Source: DAOUCV01 sp034432095 (GTDB taxonomy: Bacteria > Chloroflexota > Dehalococcoidia > Dehalococcoidales > UBA2162). From it: a stretch of 27,097 bases of DNA. A program made the position numbers and the translations under genes. The stretch is taken from positions 1 through 27,097 of the forward strand of contig DAOUCV010000004.1 in the NCBI GenBank assembly GCA_034432095.1. The letters are read 5' to 3'. The notes below the pieces were generated by a model. The model was not told where the DNA came from. It worked only from the letters and a program-made list of their open reading frames with translations, and searched no databases. Position 1 is the stretch's first letter; each line of letters starts with the position of its first letter. Shown here in pieces: positions 7,747-14,758 of this stretch.

Positions 7747-9744
7747 CTACGCTGGTAACTCTACGGTTACACTTGACCCTTTACCCGGTTGAGATTGCAC
7801 TGTTAGTGTGCCACCTATCAGGCGGGCTCGTTCCTCCATCCCCACCAGGCCAAGCTTGCCTGCGGCGGCCAGGTCTCCTATTCTCTCCGGTAGTTCAAAG
7901 CCTTTGCCATTGTCCTTGATAGCTAAAATAGTTTTCCCCTCACCAAATTCCAGTGTAACCCAGGCTTTTGACGCTTCAGAATGCTTCCACACGTTCCTTA
8001 ACGCTTCCTGGGCAATGCGGAACAAGAGCAGCTCTACTTCAGGAGAAAACCGCCGTGCTGAACCGACCACCTCCATATCTATTGCAATCCCAAAGTTTGT
8101 GCTTACGTCAGAAGTCAGCCATTCCAGCGCTGGCAGCAGACCCAGGTCGTCCAATACTGATGGCCGTAGGTCCTGGCTAAAACGGCGTATCCCTTCCAAT
8201 ATCCTGTCAGTTTGTTGCCGTACCTTCTCCAGCAATGAGATATCCGCCGACCGTGAGCGGCGTCTATTGGAAATCAGTAAATCCAACTGACGTGACAGGG
8301 CTATCAAGTCCTGAGCTGTCTCATCGTGGAGTTCCCGGGCGATGCGCCTGCGCTCCTCCTCCTGGGCCCTGGTGACTTGTTGAAGGTAGAAATTCAGGTT
8401 GTCCTGCATCCTTTTTTCCTTTGTTATGTCTCTGGCAATGTGTTGGAAGCCTATGATCTGCCCTTGCCTAATGACCGGGTTGGTCGTCAATTTCATCACT
8501 GCCGTTGTCCCGTCACGCCTGGTCATCTCCTGCTCATATGGCTCCCGGAAGCGCTCGCCTTTGAGTAACTTTTCCCGAACCTCTCTAGCAACTCGCAGTC
8601 CTTCTGAGGAGAGAAACTCCTTGACGTTCATGCCTATCAATTCCTCTAGCGGATATCCGGAGAGCTCGGAAGATGCTTTATTGGCGACTGTAATCCTGCC
8701 TTCTAGGTCCTGAACCCAAATTGCGTCGTTCGCGTTCTCAAAAAGCTCCCGATAGTTTTTCTCCGATGTTTGCAGCTGTTCTGCCATCGCTCGCTCCTTC
8801 TTATAAAGAGTAGCGTTCTCGATGGCGACGCCGATTTGATTGCCAATAGCGACCAGAAGTTGAAGCTCCTGATTATTAAGATGGTACTGGTTCTGGGGAT
8901 AGAGAAACATTACACCCAGGGTGTTCCCTTTGGATTTTAAGGGCACAATGATATGAGAGTGAGAATCTGATTTCGATTGTCGGGTATGTCTGGCATCGCG
9001 ATGGCAGTCTTCGGAAATTAGTAGCTCACCTGACTGGGCTACAAGCCCACACAGGCACTCACCGAAGGCAATTCTTGCCTCCTGCTGAGCAAACTCAGGA
9101 GACAGCCCTCGTTGAACAGTGAGCACCAATTCCTGAGTCTCAGCGTTGACAAGAAATATGCCCCCTTCTGCCTTCAGGTTCATCGTTTCGAGAACCTTCT
9201 CAAAAGCACCGTTCAGGATTGATTCCAACTCTAAAGATTGGGAGAGTATGGCGGAGATGGCATTGAGGGTACTGAGCTGTTTCTTATCCGCCTCTACGAC
9301 CTGAATATAGGATTGAAGCTCCTTCTGGGCTGCTGCCAGTCTCAACAGCGCCTGTTCAGAGCGCCCTTTCTCCTTTCTGTAGCCCTCGAACCACAAGTTG
9401 ACCAGCCCCCCAACGATAGTAACAACACTGGTCTCAAACAAAGCATCGCGTGGGCTTGATGAGATTAGCAAAGCGCGGGGCAGCATAATAGCTAGAGCCA
9501 TCCCCACACCGGCAAGCCCTGCCTTTATCCCGAACATGAAGCCGGCATAGGCCATAGGCAACAGGAAAAGGACACGCTCCATCGCGTGTCGGGTTAGACC
9601 TAGAGATGCGTAAAGAGGTGATAAAGCCATGAGTTCTGGGTAGTGTAGGATTGTGCCCAAAACAAACATTGCCACCACAATCCAGAAATGGGGGTTAAAA
9701 ACAATTCTTGAGCCCCGTGCTGCTAGTACTGGAGCGTTCTTCAC
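7747..9744 (-). CDS. Multidomain sensor histidine kinase (TM-GAF-PAS-HisKA_3-HATPase)
   Basis: A 665-residue kinase of the NarX/DegS class. The N-terminus has about four membrane helices (residues 15-125). A coiled segment follows, then a GAF domain (about 165-310), a PAS domain (about 325-445), and a HisKA_3 dimerisation domain with the motif RRIARELHDETAQDL carrying the phospho-acceptor His near 465. The C-terminal HATPase has EALRNVWKHSEA, DNGKGF and GKLGLVGMEERA. It should phosphorylate the regulator encoded just upstream (26-base gap). The start is GTG 9744, preceded by GAGGAG. The input signal is unknown; a GAF segment with Cys residues (FGECLCG and EDCHRD) could be redox-linked, but that is speculation. 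Confidence 0.88.
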   Translation of the reverse strand: MKNAPVLAARGSRIVFNPHFWIVVAMFVLGTILHYPELMALSPLYASLGLTRHAMERVLFLLPMAYAGFMFGIKAGLAGVGMALAIMLPRALLISSSPRDALFETSVVTIVGGLVNLWFEGYRKEKGRSEQALLRLAAAQKELQSYIQVVEADKKQLSTLNAISAILSQSLELESILNGAFEKVLETMNLKAEGGIFLVNAETQELVLTVQRGLSPEFAQQEARIAFGECLCGLVAQSGELLISEDCHRDARHTRQSKSDSHSHIIVPLKSKGNTLGVMFLYPQNQYHLNNQELQLLVAIGNQIGVAIENATLYKKERAMAEQLQTSEKNYRELFENANDAIWVQDLEGRITVANKASSELSGYPLEELIGMNVKEFLSSEGLRVAREVREKLLKGERFREPYEQEMTRRDGTTAVMKLTTNPVIRQGQIIGFQHIARDITKEKRMQDNLNFYLQQVTRAQEEERRRIARELHDETAQDLIALSRQLDLLISNRRRSRSADISLLEKVRQQTDRILEGIRRFSQDLRPSVLDDLGLLPALEWLTSDVSTNFGIAIDMEVVGSARRFSPEVELLLFRIAQEALRNVWKHSEASKAWVTLEFGEGKTILAIKDNGKGFELPERIGDLAAAGKLGLVGMEERARLIGGTLTVQSQPGKGSSVTVELPA

Positions 9745-9770
9745 GACATCTCCTCAGCACTCTCGTGATT

Positions 9771-10433
9771 TCAAGATATGTCCTCGAGACTGAACCAACC
9801 TGCTTTCAGACCATGCAGTATAGCCTCAGTACGTGAACCTACCTGGAGCTTATCAAAGATGTTGGCCAGGTGAGCCTGAATAGTGCGTGGACTAAGAAAA
9901 AGCTCCTTGCCGATATCGTTGTTGCTCATACCTTTGGCTGCCAGTTTGAGCACCTGCAGTTCCCTCTGGCTAAGGAGTTGCGAAGCACCCTTCTTCGCCT
10001 CCTGTGCTGAGGGAACGAAGCGGTGGAGGACCTTGCGGGCAATCACCGGATGAAGCACAGACTCACCACTATGCACTGAACGAATGGCTTTGACCAGTTC
10101 GTAATCACGGACGTTCTTCAACAAGTAGCCGGCTGCTCCCGCCTCTAGGAGACTGAAAATGTACTGGTCGTTATCGTACGCGGTAAGGATAAGCACAGCG
10201 GTAGCTGGAAGAAGCGCTTTAATCTGCTTGGTGGCCTCGATGCCATTGAGTTTGGGCATAGCTATATCCATTATGACTACATCCGGTTGCAGCTTGGTAG
10301 TTTGGCTAACGGCTTCTTCGCCATCACCAGCCTCACCCACTACTTCTATATCTCTTTCAGACTCTAAAACTCGCCGGGTACCATCTCGGACTATCGCGTG
10401 GTCATCAGCCACAAGAACCCTAATCTTAGCCAT
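9771..10433 (-). CDS. NarL/LuxR-family response regulator
   Basis: A 220-residue regulator. The receiver domain begins KIRVLVADDHAIVRDG, has the phospho-acceptor Asp in VVIMDIAMPKLNG, and the Thr (LTAYD) and Lys (LLKNV) switch residues. The C-terminal LuxR-type helix-turn-helix reads LSQRELQVLKLAAKGMSNND and continues through SPRTIQAHLANI. The frame is open to 10523, but the conserved N-terminus starts at ATG 10433 and gives the usual length. It forms an operon with the kinase gene downstream. It is divergent from the small membrane protein genes and, two genes further, the formate dehydrogenase subunits, which are plausible targets by position. Confidence 0.9.
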   Translation of the reverse strand: MAKIRVLVADDHAIVRDGTRRVLESERDIEVVGEAGDGEEAVSQTTKLQPDVVIMDIAMPKLNGIEATKQIKALLPATAVLILTAYDNDQYIFSLLEAGAAGYLLKNVRDYELVKAIRSVHSGESVLHPVIARKVLHRFVPSAQEAKKGASQLLSQRELQVLKLAAKGMSNNDIGKELFLSPRTIQAHLANIFDKLQVGSRTEAILHGLKAGWFSLEDIS

Positions 10434-10609
10434 AACAGTCTTCGCCTCATAACAATTATACGCCAGTTCATAGATTTGCTCAAGGCAGATGTCGCCATCA
10501 GTTAACAACCCAGCCTTGGCCAAAATGCCTAACCATGCTACCAGGGTAGGCAGTTTGGCTACTATGTAATTAAGCAGATATACCTAGCAAGCGCACAGAT
10601 TTTTAATTC

Positions 10610-10636
10610 TTTGTGCCATAAGAAAATAGGCACAAA
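10610..10636. promoter_or_regulatory. Palindromic candidate operator in divergent intergenic region
   Basis: A perfect 8-base inverted repeat, TTTGTGCC (10610-10617) and GGCACAAA (10629-10636), is separated by an 11-base A-rich spacer. The half-sites are 19 bases apart, close to two helical turns, which suits a dimeric regulator. It stands between the response regulator gene and the small membrane protein genes, about 20 bases upstream of TTGACA on the plus strand. The adjacent NarL-type regulator is the obvious candidate ligand, by inference. Confidence 0.5.
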
Positions 10637-10655
10637 ATCTGATGTCGCTTCATCC

Positions 10656-10661
10656 TTGACA
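10656..10661 (+). promoter_or_regulatory. Candidate -35 of the small membrane protein operon
   Basis: TTGACA matches the sigma-70 -35 consensus and lies 56 bases before the first small gene. No good -10 hexamer follows at 16-18 bases, so the promoter may need an activator, or this may be a chance match. The palindrome at 10610-10636 is just upstream, a normal activator position. Confidence 0.35.
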
Positions 10662-10711
10662 TGCTAATCTGATAGTAGAAAGACGAGTGAGTAGCGGAAA
10701 AGGAGGTAGCC

Positions 10712-10831
10712 ATGGAGCAATTTGAATCGGTATTGACAGAAACGTTAGTCATCGTCATTCGGACGGGTATCCCTCTGGCGATTTTCTTCCTGACAGGCTA
10801 CATGCTTCGCTTACAACAACGCAATAGTTAA
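10712..10831 (+). CDS. Small single-helix membrane protein (39 aa)
   Basis: A 39-residue protein with an excellent ribosome site (AAAAGGAGG, 10698-10706) before its ATG. The N-terminus is acidic (MEQFESVLTE), a single membrane helix follows (about residues 11-32), and the C-terminus is short and polar (RLQQRNS). The strong initiation signal and the following arrangement of two more small membrane genes support it as real. It is 32 bases from the next gene, so probably co-transcribed. I do not recognise a family. Its charge pattern predicts a single-pass inner-membrane protein with its C-terminus in the cytoplasm. Confidence 0.7.
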   Translation: MEQFESVLTETLVIVIRTGIPLAIFFLTGYMLRLQQRNS

Positions 10832-10849
10832 GTAAGAATTAGGCATTAA

Positions 10850-10990
10850 AGGAGGAGGAATCAATGGAAACAACACTAGCAATCCTGATGGTTCTCGGAA
10901 TCTTCATTGGCATCCCGGCTATAATCGGCTTTACCATAGTCGGCATGTATCTCCTGAGTGACCGGCGAGCCCGCAGAGCTGAGCGAGCTC
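10850..10990 (+). repeat. Tandem duplication, unit 1 (second unit about 11126-11266)
   Basis: The ribosome site, start and first ~42 codons of the gene at 10864 are repeated at 11126-11266. The first 55 bases after each ATG are identical, and differences accumulate after that. The offset is 276 bases, so the duplication covered one gene with its translation signal. Confidence 0.85.
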
Positions 10991-11106
10991 AATCAGTGAT
11001 GGAGGCGATTGCTGCTGCGGAGCACCTGGTTGCTGAAGCTCAGCGTGAGCAGCGAGCCGAAGTCGCGGGGCACCAGAAGACCACGAAAACTACGACGGTG
11101 GTGTAG
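10864..11106 (+). CDS. Small membrane protein with basic helical tail, copy 1 (80 aa)
   Basis: An 80-residue protein with one N-terminal membrane helix (about residues 5-31), then a very basic segment (DRRARRAERAQ) and an Ala/Glu-rich predicted helix (residues 45-70), ending in a Thr-rich tail (TTKTTTVV). The ribosome site is AAAGGAGGAGG. The first 42 residues are nearly the same as those of the gene at 11140, so the two are a tandem duplication. The shape is like that of small accessory membrane proteins with a cytoplasmic helix (such as PspB), but I see no homology. Function is unknown. Context suggests control by the neighbouring two-component system. Confidence 0.75.
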   Translation: METTLAILMVLGIFIGIPAIIGFTIVGMYLLSDRRARRAERAQSVMEAIAAAEHLVAEAQREQRAEVAGHQKTTKTTTVV

Positions 11107-11139
11107 TGCCACCAAGAATAATAAAGGAAGGAGGAATCA

Positions 11140-11346
11140 ATGGAAACAACACTAGCAATCCTGATGGTTCTCGGAATCTTCGTTGGCATCCCGGCTATAA
11201 TCGGCTTTACCATAGCTGGCGTTTATGTCCTGAGAGACCGGCGAGCCCGCAGAGCCGAGCGAGCCAAAGCTATAGAAGCGGCCACTGAGGCTCTACGTCG
11301 GGAAGCTGCTGAAAAGCAGGCAGAGAGACGTGTTGGAGTGGCATAA
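11140..11346 (+). CDS. Small membrane protein with basic helical tail, copy 2 (68 aa)
   Basis: A 68-residue paralogue of the preceding gene. The N-terminal membrane helix and the basic motif DRRARRAERAK are retained, but the C-terminal part differs (EAATEALRREAAEKQAERR) and is shorter, lacking the Thr-rich tail. The ribosome site GGAAGGAGG and the bases around the start are duplicated along with the coding part. The DNA of the two copies matches closely for about 125 bases from the ATG, with roughly eight differences, then diverges. Conservation of the helix and basic patch with a diverging tail suggests that the membrane part is the selected part. Confidence 0.75.
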   Translation: METTLAILMVLGIFVGIPAIIGFTIAGVYVLRDRRARRAERAKAIEAATEALRREAAEKQAERRVGVA

Positions 11347-11373
11347 CACCGGCGATGGGATACGGCAGAGTGT

Positions 11374-11411
11374 GGTGGCGCTATCAGCTTTTAGGGTTGT
11401 CAGCTGCCACC
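11374..11411 (+). other. Stem-loop between small membrane genes and the formate dehydrogenase genes
   Basis: GGTGGC (11374-11379) and GCCACC (11406-11411) form a stem, extended by GCT/AGC with one unpaired base, closing a loop of about 19 bases. No T-run follows, so it is not a classic intrinsic terminator. It may weaken read-through into the downstream genes or act as a processing site. I see no other obvious signal in the 134 bases here. Confidence 0.35.
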
Positions 11412-11480
11412 AGTAGTCGTATTGTAGTTGAACCCTGACGTATCGGTATAGTATGATAGTCCGATAGATGCAGGTTAGTA

Positions 11481-12311
11481 ATGAGTGAAAAAGCAATACT
11501 GTTTGATGCTACCAAGTGTATTGCCTGTCGTGCCTGTCAAGTAGCCTGTAAACAATGGAATGAACTGGAAGCGGTCAAGACTGCCAACCGGGGCAGTTAC
11601 GAAAATCCTCCCGACCTTTCGCCGGATACCTGGGTAACCATTAAGTTCAGGGAAGAAGTGGAAGACAAAACCATCAGATGGTTATTTAGCCGACGCAGTT
11701 GCATGCACTGTACGGAAGCCGCCTGTGTAGAAGTCTGTCCTTCTGGAGCCCTCTTTCATAACACGTATGGCTTTGTTGCCTATGACAAGGATAAGTGTAT
11801 TGGCTGTGGCTATTGTACTGAGTATTGTCCGTTTAATGTTCCTCGCCTGGATGCCGGGAGAATTACGGGGGTAGGTAAGATTGATAAGTGCACCTTATGT
11901 ACTAGCCCTGGTCGTGACCGTCTCTCCGCTGGCGAAGAACCCGCCTGTGTTAAGACCTGTCCCACTGGTGCGCTCATCTTTGGTAACCGGGACGAACTTG
12001 TATCAGAAGGCAGTAGGAGGGTTGCCAGCCTCAGAACGTCTAACTCTAAGGCTTACCCGCGGGCAACGCTTTACGGAGAAACCGAGCTCGGTGGGCTCCA
12101 TGTCCTTTATGTTTTGGCTGACTCACCAGAAATCTATGGGCTACCTAAGGAACCACAGTTCCCGGTTGCAGCTATTATCCAGAAGGATATTTTCCGTCCC
12201 CTTACCTGGATAGTATGGGGGGCTGTTGCTGCTGGTCTGGCGCTCAATGTGCTGGTCGCCCGAGCTAGGCAGCTTCGCAGGAAGGAGGAAGACCAACATG
12301 GCAGTGGTTGA
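11481..12311 (+). CDS. Formate dehydrogenase-type iron-sulfur (beta) subunit
   Basis: A 276-residue electron-transfer subunit of the FdnH/FdoH type. Sixteen Cys in four clusters would hold four [4Fe-4S] centres: C13/16/19/23, C74/77/82/86, C106/109/112/116 and C137/140/156/160. A C-terminal membrane helix (about 240-260) anchors it, as in FdnH. It would pass electrons from a molybdenum or tungsten catalytic subunit to the cytochrome b subunit encoded next, with which it overlaps by 14 bases. No catalytic subunit gene lies upstream; small membrane protein genes are there instead. It may therefore serve a catalytic subunit encoded elsewhere, or another molybdoenzyme. No signal peptide is present; a Tat partner would be needed if it acts outside. 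Confidence 0.9.
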   Translation: MSEKAILFDATKCIACRACQVACKQWNELEAVKTANRGSYENPPDLSPDTWVTIKFREEVEDKTIRWLFSRRSCMHCTEAACVEVCPSGALFHNTYGFVAYDKDKCIGCGYCTEYCPFNVPRLDAGRITGVGKIDKCTLCTSPGRDRLSAGEEPACVKTCPTGALIFGNRDELVSEGSRRVASLRTSNSKAYPRATLYGETELGGLHVLYVLADSPEIYGLPKEPQFPVAAIIQKDIFRPLTWIVWGAVAAGLALNVLVARARQLRRKEEDQHGSG

Positions 12312-12951
12312 GCGGTATACTCCAACAGCTCGATGGTTTCATTGGCTTATTGCTGGAGTATTTTTGGAGCTGGTACTGTCAGGACTGCTCATTTTTATTC
12401 CTTGGCAGGCCTCCGGCGTGGTAGGTATCTGGGTCCGGCTTATCCATCGCATTGGCGCAGTAATCTTGGTGGGAGCACCTGCCATATTCACACTGGTCGC
12501 CTGGAGAAGGTCGTGGTACTTTATTAAAGAAGCGTTCACCTGGGGGAAAGAAGACCTGGACTGGCTTAAAGCTGCACCGGCTTATTACTTTGGTGGTGAC
12601 CCGAGGTTAATGCCGCCACAGGGCTACATCAACACCGGGATGAAATTGTACCGGTTAACCATTCTCTTGGGTGGAGCTGTCTTCATTATCACCGGACTTA
12701 TTATGTGGTTTTTCAAGGGGATTGTACCCCCGGGGGTTTTCCAATTATGTGCCACCGTGCATGACATGACTTTTATTGTTGCTATCGGCATGTTCCTGCT
12801 GCACGTCCAACTTGGTGTTTTTCACCCGAGAATGGATGAATCACTCCTGTCAATGGTCGATGGTAAGGTCTCAGGTGTCTACGCCAAGTCTCACCATGGC
12901 AAGTGGTACGATAAAATTGTGAACAAGAATAACTCGGCTAATTCCCTGTAG
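12298..12951 (+). CDS. Formate dehydrogenase-type cytochrome b (gamma) subunit
   Basis: A 217-residue membrane protein of the FdnI / cytochrome b561 type with four hydrophobic helices. The opening motif RYTPTARWFHWLIAG holds a heme-ligand His (residue 15). Further candidate ligands are in RLIHRIGAV and in the last helix pair (TVHDMTFIV, LLHVQLGVFHP). It transfers electrons from the iron-sulfur subunit to the quinone pool. The frame is open upstream to 12226, but ATG 12298 has AAGGAGGAAG at a normal distance and begins the family's conserved N-terminus. It overlaps the preceding gene by 14 bases, so the two are translationally linked. Confidence 0.88.
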   Translation: MAVVERYTPTARWFHWLIAGVFLELVLSGLLIFIPWQASGVVGIWVRLIHRIGAVILVGAPAIFTLVAWRRSWYFIKEAFTWGKEDLDWLKAAPAYYFGGDPRLMPPQGYINTGMKLYRLTILLGGAVFIITGLIMWFFKGIVPPGVFQLCATVHDMTFIVAIGMFLLHVQLGVFHPRMDESLLSMVDGKVSGVYAKSHHGKWYDKIVNKNNSANSL

Positions 12952-13091
12952 CTGGTTTTGGGTTGAGGATATCGGTGTAGGCTGCTGAACGATGTTCTCA
13001 TACATGCCAATCCCTAAGTACTTTGAGTTGCTGGTGCGGTTCAAAGTAGTCTGATTGACACCGAGCAGGAATAGGAAATTCCAGGTGCGGA

Positions 13092-13931
13092 ATGGTTAGG
13101 GGCTACATTGAGGTACTAAAACCTCGTGAGAGCAGTTTAATAACCTTTATCGGTGTTTGTACCGCAGTCATAGCCGGAGGCGGGCACCCGTCCTGGGATA
13201 AGCTCCTGCTTGTCCTGATTACGATACTATTGGGCAGTGCTGGTATTAACGGGCTAACCAACTACCTGGACCGCCATGTTGATGCCAGGATGCAGCGCAC
13301 CAGACATAGGGCTCTGCCGTCAAAGCGCATCTGTCCGGCGGAAAAAGTATTGCCGCTAACCATAGCTCTGGTTGTTATTGGCATGGTTCTAGCTTGGCTA
13401 TTGCACCCCCTTTGCTTCCTTGCTGCTTTAGTGGGAACGGCAGCCGCCTTAGTGTGGCGAAAGAGGTGGACATGTGTCTTTCCCCAAGGGGTGCTGGCTA
13501 GCTGCACCCCAGTTCTTATGGGCTGGTTCGCTATCGAACCTACTTTTAGCTGGCAATTAACACTGCTGTGCCTTCTTATCGCCAGCTGGCTGCCACTCCA
13601 TCTCTGGAGTGTCATGATTGCCTATCGGGAAGATTATCTTGGTGCTGGAATACGTTACTTTCCGGTGAACTGGGAGCCGAGGAAAGCAGTGAAGGTGCTG
13701 CTAACACTCAGCCTGATGCTTTACACCGTTTCTATCGCTATTTATTTCGTAGGCAGTTTTACGTGGCTGTATTTAGTGCTAGCAAACCTGCTGGGCAGTG
13801 TGTTGGTCTATACCAGCTTAAGGTTGATAATCTCTGCTGCTTCCAAGGATTCGTGGAGACTGTATAAGCTATCTGCGTTTCCATACCTGGGCTTGATATT
13901 TATGGCAATGTGTTTAGATATCTGGCTCTGA
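13092..13931 (+). CDS. UbiA-family prenyltransferase, heme O synthase (CtaB)-like
   Basis: A 279-residue, roughly eight-helix membrane protein. The first Asp-rich motif reads NYLDRHVDARMQRTRHRALP (residues 57-76), close to the CtaB hallmark NxxxDxxxDxxMxRTxxRPLP. A second segment, YREDYLGAGIRYFPV (178-192), matches the CtaB motif that ends AGIPMLPV. CtaB adds a farnesyl group to heme b to give heme O. Deviations (RAL for RPL, IRYFPV for IPMLPV) make the substrate uncertain; another prenyl acceptor is possible. No heme-copper oxidase gene is in view. It lies 140 bases after the cytochrome b gene on the same strand and may be transcribed with it. Confidence 0.75.
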   Translation: MVRGYIEVLKPRESSLITFIGVCTAVIAGGGHPSWDKLLLVLITILLGSAGINGLTNYLDRHVDARMQRTRHRALPSKRICPAEKVLPLTIALVVIGMVLAWLLHPLCFLAALVGTAAALVWRKRWTCVFPQGVLASCTPVLMGWFAIEPTFSWQLTLLCLLIASWLPLHLWSVMIAYREDYLGAGIRYFPVNWEPRKAVKVLLTLSLMLYTVSIAIYFVGSFTWLYLVLANLLGSVLVYTSLRLIISAASKDSWRLYKLSAFPYLGLIFMAMCLDIWL

Positions 13932-14016
13932 AGTGGATGAGAGGTCATAGCTATAACTGTCTAAGCCCTTTGGCGGACCAATCAACCCTTAAGTCTGGAG
14001 TTTCGTTTCTCTCGAT

Positions 14017-14051
14017 GGGAAGGGGCTTGGGAGGGGGCTAGGGAGAGGGGG
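14017..14051 (+). other. G-rich tract with G-quadruplex potential
   Basis: Six runs of three to five G (14017-14019, 14022-14025, then 14029-14031, 14033-14037, 14041-14043 and 14047-14051) are separated by one to three bases. The tract is in the 139-base gap between two convergent genes. It meets the usual pattern for an intramolecular quadruplex on the plus strand. It might act as a transcription roadblock in place of a hairpin terminator, none of which I see here, or it may be part of a dispersed G-rich repeat. Confidence 0.5.
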
Positions 14052-14070
14052 ATAAAAGACTTTTCGGCAG

Positions 14071-14475
14071 TCAATGAAGGTGTATTCCAGATTTTAGGTA
14101 TAAGTCGTCAGTGTGGCTTATGTCGGAGGTTCTCCCATAATACTTTGCCATTTCCAGGGCGAGACTACGCAGGGACCCGTCCTCAGTTAGCGAGTAGAGG
14201 CGGATATTGTTCTCAATATACGTTTTTACCATTCCTTTATCTATGAGGTGTCCAAGAGCTGTCTCTATCTTCAGTCTTCCGTTGTTTTCGTCTGAAGCTG
14301 CAAGGCGAACGAGCGCCAGCCGGCTAAATCGAGTGTTGGGATGTTTCCCAAAGAACCGGAGGAGTTCCAGGCAGTGCCGGTGACCGACACAGTCCCTGAT
14401 AGATTGAATCAGCTTATTGGCGAGAGTAACGTCGGAAACGGTCATCTTTTTCCCTGGCTCTAACCCGTTCACCAT
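14071..14475 (-). CDS. Winged-helix-like hypothetical protein (putative regulator)
   Basis: A protein of up to 134 residues with the look of a winged-helix fold: helices in LANKLIQSIRDCVGHRHCLELLRFF, a helix-turn-helix-like stretch (TRFSRLALVRLAASD), a recognition-type helix (KIETALGHLIDKGMVKTY) and a wing (NIRLYSLTEDGSLR). The helix 'LGHLIDKGMV' followed by 'YSLTEDG' is typical of MarR/ArsR-like regulators. ATG 14475 gives the longest form, but ATG 14445 has AGGGA six to seven bases upstream and may be the true start. It is the last gene of the apparent tubulin-family operon. It is either a regulator of that operon or a component of it. No specific family is claimed. Confidence 0.6.
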   Translation of the reverse strand: MVNGLEPGKKMTVSDVTLANKLIQSIRDCVGHRHCLELLRFFGKHPNTRFSRLALVRLAASDENNGRLKIETALGHLIDKGMVKTYIENNIRLYSLTEDGSLRSLALEMAKYYGRTSDISHTDDLYLKSGIHLH

Positions 14476-14539
14476 GTATAACGTAAAAGCGGGAAATTTG
14501 TTACTAGAACTGCATATATTGACCGGGCTTTGCCTGGTT

Positions 14540-14758
14540 TTATCTAATTCGTGGCTCTTTCAGTGGCTTGCCGGTAAGCCGTCTCCCGACCCCGTAGACA
14601 ATGCCACTGATAATCCATAGAGTAACAGAAGTAAACGGAACCCAGGGCCAAAAGGTCTGGCGGCTAACAAAAGCTGGCATTAGAGCCAGAATGCCCAGGC
14701 AAATACAGATAATCACCCATATGCGCCATGGTCTTTTGATTCTTCGCGGTGTTTGCAT
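14540..14758 (-). CDS. Small two-helix membrane protein coupled to tubulin-like gene
   Basis: A 72-residue protein. A basic N-terminus (QTPRRIKRPWR) is followed by helix 1 (WVIICICLGILALMPAFV), a short loop, helix 2 (PWVPFTSVTLWIISGIVYGV), and a basic tail (GRRLTGKPLKEPRIR). Both ends should be cytoplasmic. ATG 14758 shares one base with the stop of the tubulin-like gene (TGATG), and GGGAG is well placed ahead of it, so translation is coupled. I do not recognise a family. The tight link suggests a membrane partner or anchor for the GTPases, by inference. Confidence 0.7.
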   Translation of the reverse strand: MQTPRRIKRPWRIWVIICICLGILALMPAFVSRQTFWPWVPFTSVTLWIISGIVYGVGRRLTGKPLKEPRIR

